Below are positions 12,872-24,629 of a stretch of 64,000 bases of DNA, one piece after another (positions within the stretch are counted from its first letter, which is position 1; every line of letters starts with the position of its first letter). The notes beneath the pieces were generated by a model. It was not told where the DNA came from. It did not search any database and was given only the letters and a program-made list of their open reading frames with translations. This DNA comes from Brasenia schreberi (lineage: Eukaryota; Streptophyta; Magnoliopsida; Nymphaeales; Cabombaceae), in NCBI GenBank assembly GCA_036023115.1, contig JAYKKT010000087.1:11209001-11273000 (forward strand), given 5' to 3'. The position numbers were made by a program, and so were the translations under genes.

Positions 12872-14579
12872 AATGCTGAAGTTAAAACATGGAAAAACAT
12901 TATCATGTTTCTTGAAGTTAAATGCAAATTTGGCACAAGAACGAACCATGGCAACTAAGAATCCATGAAGACATCTCGACTTAGCACGGGGATAAGCCTT
13001 CGTCTTGCTTTCGGGTTTGGTAGCTAATTAAGTTGGCCGGCTAACTCAAATTACGATAAAAGAAACCAAAATTGAATCAAACCCCACTATTACCTTTGAA
13101 AAATCCGTGAAAGTTTCATCTTGGATATCAGATATTCATATGGAAAAACCCAAAGCAAAACCTGGATCTAGGAAGCAGTTTCAAGAACCAAAACCAACCA
13201 TTGCATTTGAAGTTGAACCGGTTGTCGTCCCATATATCCAATTCATTGACATTCTTTGACATCAGTCTTGGAGAAGGATTACACAATCACAAAAACCAGA
13301 CCCACCAACCCAAGGGTCAGGCAATGGCTGACCTGGTGGGTTCATCTGGCTTCGGCCCTCCATTGTACCTAAGAAGAAACAGAGCCACTTGCGCTGACCC
13401 TTGGTCCAGTGTAAACCCTATATTTGTCTGTTAAGGGGATTCTAGCAATTTTTCTCTATGGTTTAAACAGTTATACATCATACACGTAATATATTAAATA
13501 TGATAATATATTTATAATTATATTTATATATGTATGTGTGTGTATTATATTTATATATATATATATATATAAGGATTCCTCGATTGAATCTACGTTGCAA
13601 GGACTTTAATGAGTTTGAATTATTTTTGAGACTCGACTGCTTCCAAGGTAGAAAGAATTAATGAGTGGCAGTGATCTTAAAAATTATACATATAAATATG
13701 GATGAACCTCATATGCTTGGATGTGAGGTTGTGTAGTAACGCCAGACGTACACTCACCGAGCTAGACTGAGCAGTCACAAAGTTGGTGCGTAGTGCCTCC
13801 TCTCACCCAAACAACTCAAACCCTCATTTATTTATTTATATATACTTATTTCATGTAAATGCAGTGTCGCCCGAGACTGGAAGCCAGAAAGAACGCACTC
13901 GTACTCCTTTTTCCCCGAAAACCACTGCACCCACTTATTATTTTTTGCTTGCAAACCACTCTTTGAAAAGATCGTCCTTCACCCGTTATCAATGGAGTGG
14001 CAGGCAGGCGGGTCCAGATCTTTTACTATTGTTTCAATGCATGGCCCTCGAAGGATTGACAAATCTGTTCGCGCCATTAGTGTTGCAATGTATCAATCAT
14101 CATGAGTGATCAAAGGAGCACCTAAGCATCATAAATTACGGAGAGAGAGAGAGAGAGAGGCCTGAGTTGCTGTCTTTCGGGGCAGAAGACACAACACGAA
14201 GATCCGACGAAACTGACCTGAAAAAGTAATACGGAAATGACCGGGTTGCGTTCTGGTTTAGCTGTCAAATAATACATGAACATGACCTGAAACCTGAAAT
14301 GTTCTTTGATATAACATCCGACCAGTAAAACAGAAAATCAAATTAGAAAGAATGCGTGTGCACCCAAAGTAACACAAAATAGTTCCAGTCGTATTCCGAT
14401 TGACCTATCCTACACCACAAGTACGAAATAACACAATATAAACACGATTCATAACACAAAATTGGCATAGCTAGTATTTCCATTTTAACTAAAACTTTTA
14501 GTGTATATCTACAAGACAGTAACGTAGTCCCTGATATGGTATGTATGTATCTTCTATTTGAGAATATTATATACATATC

Positions 14580-14615
<36 letters not shown>

Positions 14616-14737
14616 TAGACCCTTCTCACCACTGACACTTATTCACTCATGTTTACTGTAGTAAAAATATTTTCTTACTTTTTCAAAGCTCCTTCAAGAT
14701 TTTGAAATTACACCAAAAATAGGCAGGATCCAGTTTT

Positions 14738-14740
<3 letters not shown>

Positions 14741-14793
<53 letters not shown>
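14741..14793. repeat. (AT)n microsatellite
   Basis: About 26 uninterrupted AT units. Confidence 0.9.
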
Positions 14794-14797
<4 letters not shown>

Positions 14798-15526
14798 ATG
14801 TAATGTATATAAACCAAAGTATGCCATGCACATCCTTGTCCTATACGTTAAAAAGTGCAAGCACTTCGAAGCCTGAAGCCTGAAGCCTGAAGCCTGTTGT
14901 TTGCCATTGACCTTTTTTTCTGTGCTGAAATTCAGATACAGTACCTAGAGAAGGTCTCAAGGGACATGCAATCAAAATACCATGACAGAATTGGCACCAA
15001 TCTAGATTTCTTTAACGTTGGATACCGTTCATCTTCCCCCATCAAAGGCATCACCACCTTAAGATTGCCTCATCTTAGCCGTCCGTTCTGTGGACGTCAT
15101 GCTCGAAACCTAAACCAAGTCAATCTAATTGAGTGCGGTCGGCTACGATAATTCTTGATCCGCATTACCGAGATATCATTCCTGGACTTCTCCCAGAAAA
15201 TGATGAATGAGGAGTGCATCGAAAACAAAGCCCATGATTTCAACAGGATTAAAGACAGCATAGTGTATACGCCATGTGCTTTAGTGGCTGGCCGTGGTGG
15301 CTAAGATGCATTGTTAAATAAATAAATAACTTAAATGAGTAAAATATATTAAACCCATTTTGCGTATGATAATTTTTCCAAAATTAACTCTCTCTCTCTC
15401 TCTCGACACACAGACTGAGGATACGCCCTATTAAAAAAAACATCTGCATTTTACTTTATCCAACTGTTATTGGTAGCTTAGGTAAATGCATTTATTGTCA
15501 TTTTATTGACATGAATGTTCGTATGG

Positions 15527-15652
<126 letters not shown>

Positions 15653-15823
15653 GCTAACGGTAATTGAGGCCTCCGGAGAAACTGTCGTTTTTATTAGTCC
15701 AGCAAATAAACAACTACACTTTGATCTCCCCACGTACGTACATGTTTGAATATTTTAACTTGATGATGATGTTAATTATAAAGACTAAAAAAGTGTTTAT
15801 TATGTTAGTTTTTTTACTAATTA

Positions 15824-18520
15824 CAAACAACAACAACAACTAAGCCTTTTCCCATACTAGACGGGTTTGGCTACATGGATTCTTTGTTTCCACATATCCC
15901 TATCGTGTGTCATTTTAACAGTTAACTCACAATAAGCTCGATCATTCTTTATTGTTTCTTTCTAAAACTTTTGTGGTCATCCTCTACCTCTTTTAATACT
16001 TTCCAAATTTAGTTTTTCTAACCTTCTTAGAGGTTCTTCATCATCTTTTTTCTATATGTTCAAACCATCTTAAACGATATTCTCTCATTTTATCCTCTAT
16101 TGGTGCCACTCCTAATTTGTTTCTAATAACCTCATTATGTATACGGTCTTTTCTTGTATGACTACTCATCTATCTCAACATGTTTATTTCTGTCACAAGC
16201 ATCTTTTGTACATGTTGATGATTAACTGCACAGAACCATAAAACATGGCAAGCCTAATTGATGCTCTATAATATTTACCTTTTAACTTTAATGGCATCTT
16301 CTCATCACAAAGAATACCTGATACTCCTCTCCATTTTAACCAACAAGCATTAATTTTATGCGTAACATCTCCATCAATTCTTCCATTACTCTGAAAAATT
16401 GACCCTATGTATTTAAAACTTTTCTTTTGGGGGATGCAATGTGTGCCAATTTTAATGTGTATGTCCTCTGAGGTAACCAAATGATCAAACTTACATTCCA
16501 TATATTCTGTCTTTGTTTTACCAAGTCAGAGGCCTTTGCTTTCTAATGTTTCACTCCAAAGTTCCAATTTTCTATTAAATTTTTCTTAGACTCCTCCACT
16601 AACACAATGTCATGTGCAAATAATATACACCAAGGTACTTCATCTTCACTATGTTTTGTTAACTCATCCATCACCATTATAAATAAGTATGGACTTAAAG
16701 TTGATCCTTGATGTAACCCAATATTAACTTCAAAAAAGTTTGTCATTCCTTCATGAGTCCTCACACATGTTTTTGCACCATCATACATGTCTCTTATAAG
16801 GTTAATATATGTCAATGGGATACCTCTTTTTTCCAAAGTTCTCCAAAGAACCTCCCTCGGTACCCTATCATAAGCTTTTTCTAGATCAGTAAATATCATG
16901 TGAAGGTCTTTCTTTTTTGCTCTAAAATGTTCCATAAGATATCTCAAAAGGTGAATCGCTTCAATAGTAGATTTGTCTAGCATAAATCTAAATTTGTTCT
17001 CTGTTATACTTATACTTGTCTTAACCTACGTTCGATAATTATTTCTCATAATTTCATAGTATGGCTCATTAACTTGATACCTCGATAATTCACACAATTT
17101 TGAATGTCTCTCTTGTTCTTATATATGAGTATAAGTGTACTTGCTCTCCATTCCTTGGGCATCTTTTGGTTTTTTCATATTTCATTAAATAGGCTTGTGA
17201 GCCAAGTGATTCCTATTTCTCCTTGTATTTTTCAAACTTCTATAGGAATATTATCTAGTCCTACCGGTTTACCACCCTTCATATGTTTAATAGCCTCTTT
17301 GACTTCATTCTTTTGAATACATCGGTAGAAATTGTGGTTTATATACTTTTCTGATTTGGCTAACTCTCCTAGGTTAATACTAACATCTTTATTTTCATTA
17401 AAAAAATATAAAAATAGTTTTTTCATCTATTTCTTATATCATCATTTGCCAGTAAAAAATTTTCATCCTTGTCTTTGATGCATCTAACATAATTAAGATC
17501 TTTAGTTTTCTTATCTCTAGCCCTAGCTATCCTAAAAATATCTCTTTCACCCTCTTTTGAGTTGAGTTTTTTATATAAGTCATCCCAAATCTTAGCTTTT
17601 GCTTCACTAACGGCCTTTTTCGCTTCCTTCTTTGCTTTCTTATAAGCTTCTAAAGTTTAACTAGTTTTCTTAACATAATGTAATTTGTAACATGCCCTCT
17701 TTACCTTGATTTTATTTTGTACTACTTCACTCCACCACCAAGCTTCTTTTTGTGCCGGTATAGCTCCCTTAGATACCCCTAACACATCTTTCGCCACTTT
17801 CCTAATATGTATAGCCATATTGTTCCACATATCACAGGGTGTACCAACATAATTCCAAACATTTCCTTGAAGGACTTTCTGTTTAAATATATCTTCTTTC
17901 TCGCTTTTGAGGTTCCACCATTTAGACTAAATAGCTCGATGCACTCTTTTCTTCTTTGTCCATTTTTTTATTTGTAAATTCATAACTAAAAGTCGATGTT
18001 GGGTGGTTAAGCTTTCTCCTCGAATTACTTTACAATCTCTACAACACGCTCTATCTTTTTTTCTATAAATAAAGTAATCAATTTGTGTTTGTTACAAGCC
18101 ACTCTTATAAGTAATTAAATGTTCATCTCATTTTTTGAAGATTGTATTGACTATAAAGAGATCAAATGTCATAGCAAAATTTAAAATCTCCCTACCTTCC
18201 TCATTTATATCCCCAAAACAAAAGTTTCCATGAATCCCTTGATTTCCTAATGCATCTTTACCGACCATGTCCATTTAAGTCTCCTCCTAAACAAATCATC
18301 TCCCTCTGTGGAATATTTTAAATCACCTTATCTAACTCTTCCCAAAAAGTTGTTTTTATACTATCTTCTAGTCCTACTTGGGGTGCGTAAGCACAAACTA
18401 TATTCAAAACCTCTACTCGTAACACTAATTTCAACGTTATGATTCGGTCACTGTATGTCTACTACACTATACTTTAAATCTTTATTTATGATAATACCAA
18501 CTCCGTTTCGAGTCTTTTTG
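15824..18520 (-). mobile_element. RTE-type LINE, 5'-truncated, with 12-bp target duplication
   Basis: The element is on the minus strand. Its 3' end is the (CAA)n-flanked tail at 15824-15890. Reverse-transcriptase pieces at 16543-16983 show motif A ([11 protein letters not shown]) and motif B ([13 protein letters not shown]). Motif C reads FAHDIVLV, so the first catalytic aspartate of the usual ADD is replaced by histidine. More RT-proximal coding lies at 17232-17426, and endonuclease-like sequence reaches the 5' end near 18500. The flanking word ttttactaatta at 15812-15823 recurs at 18521-18532 and is the likely target-site duplication. Stops and frameshifts make the copy inactive. It lies about 195 bp downstream of the Neprosin gene's stop, in the same orientation. 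Confidence 0.9.
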
Positions 18521-18532
18521 TTTTACTAATTA

Positions 18533-18714
18533 ATTTTTTGAAAAAGCTAAATTAGTATATTCGATCAAAATGTTTAAGCTTGTCTGGATTGATATTATTA
18601 TCCTATCTCGTACTGACAGCTACTGCATCCAAGATATTATATACATATAGAGAGAGTAAAAAAGAATTAGAAATTGAAAGCTTGAAAGAACAAGTAGTGA
18701 CTGTTAATTAATAG
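18533..18714 (-). other. probable 3' UTR of the Neprosin-domain gene
   Basis: This short AT-rich segment lies between the LINE target duplication and the stop codon of the minus-strand gene. No other feature is seen. Confidence 0.4.
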
Positions 18715-21108
18715 TTACAGACATTGAAGATTTTTGCCAGGTCCACCGTAGTAAAAGTAGTTGCCCCAGTCGTTGGTGTAGGCACTCTTAATGTTGTAGC
18801 AGTTGGTGTCCTCGGCTAGTGTAGAAAGTGAGCCAACTGGGCTCAGGCTGTTGTCCGAGTCTACCACCTCTATGTTTCGGAAGTAAGAGGCCTGCCGGAA
18901 GCCATCGTCGGCGAAATGGCCACTGCCCATCTGGGTCGCAGTGTGTTTGCCGTCGGACTTGGTGTTGACGATCTCGCCACCCCACTCTACCATGTTGGCA
19001 TGGTCGGCCAGGTGGGTGAAGAGCTCGGCAGGCCAGTAACCTACCAGAGTGTTGTCACCGAACCCCATCCACCAATTCCCCAACTTGGGATCCTGTTCAA
19101 CAAAATTAATTAACATACGCAACAGTTAATTCATTACACTTTTATTTGGTTCTCCAATATCCACTTGAATGTGATCGCTTAATGATAATTAATTATTGAA
19201 ATAAAAGAAAGAAGTTTTTCTATGAGCTCATCTTCCTACAGAAGGAGAAAGGCATAGATAGCTTGCACAATATTGCTTCTTGTTGTACTTGCAGTTGTAA
19301 AAATATATATATAAAATAAACCTTCTAAAATTCTTATCTTTTTTGTTCTGAGGCAGAAGACCCAAGTACCCTATGTGTAGAGGAGGGCGGGGGAGAGAGA
19401 TGCGAAGTTTAATAAGCCTTCTAAAAGTCTCCGTCTTTTTTATGAGCCAGAAGACTCAAGTACCTATGTAGAGAGAGAGAGACCCGGGGGGGGGGGGATT
19501 TTCAAACATCCTATTCAACCATTGTCGTTTCTTGGTAAAGTCAGTTTTCCGCTGAAGGTGCGGGTTGTCTTTTTTGTATACTCTTAATGAAGTTCGAAGC
19601 TTCGATTTCAGAAGTAATATTATGGAGTTGTAGTTTACCAACCTTCCAGATGAGAATACTGATGTCATATTGGTTGCCTGAAAAGGAAGAAATGGGAGAG
19701 ATTGCTGCTCCGATGGCTATCCTGCTGTTGGTCTGAACAAACCCAGAGCATAGGAGATTGTAGCAACCTGTTGTTTGGTATGCATCACTCTGTAAGCCAC
19801 AGCAAAAACACAAACTCAACTTCATATAGAACAAGAGAGAGGGAGAGGGAGAGGGAGAGAGAGAGAGAGGGAGGCAAATTTTTAAGGAATACCAACCGTC
19901 CAATATGTGAAAAGCCTGGGCCTGCTGTCACCGTAAAGTTCAGGGCTAACCTGACTAGAAGAATCCCAACTTCAGTATCCGTCTCCGTTGTAACTAAAAC
20001 ACACACACAGAGGAGCCGGGGGAGGGCTAACACACCTGCCATCCAGCTTCAATGCTGTTGAGATCAGACCCGTCAAAGGACCCTGAAAGAACCCACATTT
20101 GTGAGAGACTGAACTCGTTGGTCACCTGGATAAAAGGATCCCACACATTGATGGTAGCCTTTGCACCATAATACTCTCCACTGCTTGTGTATGCAATGGC
20201 ATGCTGCACATGCAATTTCCTTCATTCAGATTCATATGAACTGACTATATAAAAGAAATATTTAGTAAAGCAGTAAAGAAAAGATTCATATAAAACCGAC
20301 TGAAATATAACTATGGGACAGCTAGAATTGGATCTTTTGGAAAAGACCTCGAATTACTTACTTCATGTCCATTCCCGCTAACAACATCAGGAGCCTCAGT
20401 GAATCTGGCTCGCTTATTCGTGGGGAACAAAGTAGTCTTCTTCCCATAGTGAAATATGGATTTGGCTCTCAATATATCATCTGCGGAGGTTCTCCTGATT
20501 GGAACTGTTCCCCTTGGGCAGTGCCCAGCTTTATGCCATGTTTGCCACGCCCCCCTTGCTATTCCACTGCTAGAGTAGTTCCGATTCCTTGAATTCAACT
20601 TTGGTCTGACTGGTGGCACCATCTGAACAGTACAGATGAAAAAGAAATCTGGTTTTACTGAAATAATCAGACGATGATAAAAAGTAATAACTAGTTAGGA
20701 TCAATAAAGAACCTGAATCGTGTGGTTCTTCAGCAATGGATGATCCAAGGCCGGTTGTTTATGCTTGTGAACACAATCGATTATATCACCATCTAAGCTC
20801 TGCAAATATGTGCCATTCATCTAAGCTCTGCAAATTTGAGCCATTCAGGACGGTACGAACGGAACATGACATACCTCTATTGTTCTCACACAGGGCTTGC
20901 TGATCTTGTCCAGATGCCTCTGTATTCTTGCTAATTTCAAGCTACTGATATGTTTATATTTGGTGGAATTGAGCTCCAAATCAGTAGCTATAGTGCTCTC
21001 AGAAAGAAGAATAAGGACGATGAACACCAAAGAACAGGAAAAACAGAAAGGGAGACAACTCCCCAAAGTCTTGTCACCGAGATTCATCATCCTCCAACTC
21101 TTTTCCAT
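18715..21108 (-). CDS. Neprosin-domain secreted protein (DUF239/DUF4409), seven exons
   Basis: Exons, 5' to 3' on the minus strand: 21108-20875, 20799-20713, 20622-20362, 20203-20036, 19950-19897, 19789-19643 and 19092-18715. All borders are GT-AG, every exon is a whole number of codons, and the product is 442 residues. A hydrophobic signal segment lies at about residues 19-38. The N-terminal activation-peptide-like region includes the [10 protein letters not shown] block. The Neprosin domain carries [52 protein letters not shown] and [16 protein letters not shown]. Neprosin of Nepenthes is a glutamic prolyl endopeptidase; whether this copy is active cannot be told from sequence. The open frame extends upstream to 21135 only through TTG, so the ATG at 21108 (MEKSWRMMN) is chosen. 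The exon 2 acceptor is duplicated. Confidence 0.9.
20791..20846 (-). repeat. 28-bp tandem duplication covering a splice acceptor
   Basis: The 28-bp unit at 20791-20818 is repeated at 20819-20846 with two mismatches. Each unit contains, on the minus strand, tttgcag followed by agcttagat, that is an acceptor plus the first codons of exon 2. The lower-coordinate copy keeps the reading frame. The other acceptor would add 28 nt and reach TGA after 13 codons. Confidence 0.85.
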
Positions 21109-22332
21109 CTTCACCTTTCTGAGCTCAGACACCAACTAGCGAAGTCAACATGTGGATGGGTGGGGATATGCCTACGCAACGTAAACTACGAGGAGAGGGA
21201 AGGTAGAAGGAAAATAAAGAGATAAAGTGAAAAGGACGGCACAATAAAAACATAATTTATTAAGCTTCATTGGAAGGGTGGTTTCTCTTGGTAAAAACGG
21301 TAGACATACTTACATAATAAACCAACTTAATCAACCGACAACATCAATCACACATCCAAAATAAGCAATATACAAATTGTACGAAAAACAAAAAGAAAAG
21401 CAAACTAAAAATAGAAACTTATTTGCGGAGTCATCCTTACGGACTTCTTTTAAAAACACCATCGTCCTCCTATGAGTATGTAGGGGTAGCTCGGCCTTCC
21501 TTTTATGATAAAATACACACACAATTAGCTAGACATGTACCTAACTTTTAGTTAACCTAGACTACGCCTTATTTACCTGAAGAGAAGACGACAATCACAC
21601 CGTTAGAATACCACGAGTAAAGGGGAGCACAGAAGGGAGACGAAAGGAGAGAGAGTAATCACTGCAATGTATTGATTAGGGAGCTTAAATCACGTATTTA
21701 TATAATATGTATTGAATCACGGATCATAGATCAAATCCAAATTATGTACCTCCCCATCTTGGAACTGTTCCTGCGTAAGCACTCTTAACCATTACATCAA
21801 AAGATTTTCATATAAAAAGATACACCGAAGATAATTCTCAAATTCAAGACCATGTCGACATGCACATGCACGCATGTGTAGTCTAGCATATCCTCCCCAA
21901 GATCTTTAAACTAAGATTCATGAGCTAATAAGCTACAAAATGTATAAAAGGACATATGGATTTGTAAGATTGAATTAAACTTTGTCTCCTTTTGATCGTC
22001 ACATGCACATGACCCTTACATGTGACTTTTTATACTTTCACATATATCAATCATGCATCAATTGAATATTTGAGATATAAATATTAATTAAATATTATTA
22101 ATACGTACAGTTTTAATAAACCCAACTATAATTAACATTAATCCAACAATTTCTTCCTTTCGGGGAGTTGGCCAGAGAGAGATACTCTTCTCAGCAGATC
22201 CTGCGCCTTCCGACTAAATAGCTGCGGAGAGAGTAGAACTATAAAAACTCAAACCTACCAATCCCACCACACCCTTAATGACTCACTTAAATTTGCATCT
22301 GCCACTCCCTCATTTTGCCTTTATTACCATTA
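21109..22332. promoter_or_regulatory. upstream region of the Neprosin gene, no other gene
   Basis: This is the 5' flank of the minus-strand gene. It is AT-rich. No well-placed TATA box could be assigned with confidence. Small open frames at 21331-21522 have no motif. Confidence 0.35.
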
Positions 22333-22333
22333 A

Positions 22334-22588
<255 letters not shown>

Positions 22589-24583
22589 TATTTCGATGGC
22601 TTAAAATGTGCAGGTCCCCACAAAAGGTCAATGATTCATACACCTGTTCCACAGTTGTTGACAAGCATCTGAACTGTGGTATAAAACTGACAGTGTTCAC
22701 TGCAGAAAGAGATTCGTCATTCAGAAGCGATAACCTGACCATGAGTCATGTATGTTATGAAGCTTCTCACATCATTGAGTGGACACCAAAAAGGCCAATG
22801 GTTTTGATATCTTATCTGTTCTTTTTATATGCCATCCCTTATAACATCGAGTATATATATGTGTGTGCAGAAATATGCTTTACAGATCCAGTTTACCATT
22901 CATCTGTCACTTTTGTAACTGACATTTTTTAGGAGAGTGATCAAGCGGACTGCAGGCATTCCTGGTTCATGCTCTTGGTCCGGCCCCATAGCCACAATAA
23001 GTTTTTTCTTTAAAAAGAAGAAGAAGAAGAAAAAAAAAAACGAAATTTCTGCAGATTAGTCTTCGAGGCTCTTTGAAAAGGGGAACTCTGCCTTTGAGAA
23101 GAGGCTAGATGGTCAGCAGAAAAAAGATTGTGCTCTTCTAACCTTGTCTAAGAGACTTCTACTCCATTCATTTCTTCTTCTTTTTTTCTAGACTTGTTAT
23201 ATATTTATTGATTGCCGTATTCTGCGGAGCAAGCAATCCCTTGATCTCCGTTCCTGTGCGAGCATCCGTCCATGAATAGTGTATGTGTAGGGGGGGCATA
23301 ATAGTTGATGCCACAAACTATCTACTGCTATATTTAGAGAACTTCCGTGATTAGAGTGAATGGGAACACACACACACACAAATCATGCATTACCTACAAA
23401 GATATTTTAAAAAGAAATACTAAGTCTCAATTCTCTTGAGTCAACGACATCGAAACAGACTGTGGAAATTGAAATGTTTTCTGTTTTATCACACCGTCAT
23501 ATAAGCAATTTTATACAAAGAAATACCAAATGGAAATTGGTAAATAATGCATCGATTTCCCTTCCAAACTACTCGTTCTATATGTAAATCAACCTTATGG
23601 AAACAGATATGACCTTCAAAAAATATACTTTTAAGCAGCAGCCAACGTAATTGTATTGCCCCCTCCCTCTCTCCCTCTCTCTTCAATACTTTGTTTCTCA
23701 ACCAAAACTGTACTGGCAGAAATGAATACTGAAAATGATGTTTGCTTTTTCTCATCTAACATTGTTGTACGGTGGTAAATTGCAGGTATAGGAAGCGACG
23801 CTTCCATATATCAGCGTGTAAGATAGTCAGCTGTGGAACTTGTGCATTGACTCTGACAACTGACGCTATCTTTTTTTATACCAAAAATAACAGTTACGCA
23901 ATGCGATAAGCAAGAAGCTACTGCACATTTTCCATTGAGTATTCTTTATTCTTCCCTTTCCCAATTTACAATTGCTGTCTGCATGTGGCAGCAATTTCTA
24001 AATTATTAAGTTGAAATTTATGTCCAGTTAGATGAACCAGCCTGGAACCTCTCACAATATATGTGTGTGTATATCTGTGTGTGCGCATTAGCGTCTGTTG
24101 TTTTAGTCTTCAATCCCCAATCTTTCTTATTTAATTTTTGCACCATTGTTTGTCAAACTCATCATCAACGTTTCTAGGAATTTAATGTTTAATACTTGTT
24201 TATTCCATGAGGTTCGATTATAGAAGCGTCCAGTATTACATTTTTTTCAGGTCTTGGAGAACAGTATTAAAAAACATGCCTATCATTGGTGAACCACCAA
24301 GTCAAATTAACACAATTAATCGTGCGTGACCAATGGCTGAATGATTCCGGTTGCCATTGTTGAGTTGGCTAACATTATTGAGTCATATACGTTCATCCCT
24401 ACGGTACTTGGATCAGAGAGCCTAAGCCAGTGATGTTTTCGACTACATACTGGCCTCTCACTATCTAGATGGTAGTAGTTCACCTTTTTCTTCATAGTTT
24501 CTCTCCGATAACCTCATCGAAAGGAGTGGAGAATTTTTTTTAAAATACATTTCATTCTAAAATTTCCTCAGTTTCACGTTACT

Positions 24584-24585
<2 letters not shown>

Positions 24586-24629
<44 letters not shown>
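24586..24629. repeat. (AC)n(AT)n microsatellite
   Basis: About 17 AC units run directly into a short AT tract. Confidence 0.9.

Larger units (their letters stand above)
12255..12901. repeat. 326-bp tandem duplication (two copies)
   Basis: Copy 1 runs 12255-12580 and copy 2 runs 12581 to about 12901, offset by exactly 326 bp with only scattered mismatches. The near identity in non-coding DNA points to a recent duplication. Each copy contains a SINE-like segment at its right side, and both carry the same open frames on both strands, which are by-products of the repeat. Confidence 0.9.

Noticed and set aside
12179..12954. Frames of 94-166 residues on both strands
   Set aside because: They are produced by the 326-bp duplication and the SINE, so the apparent repeated protein is not evidence of a gene.
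22606..22932. 108-residue frame beginning with ATG
   Set aside because: No domain or splice partner is visible, and the antisense frame over the same bases is equally open.
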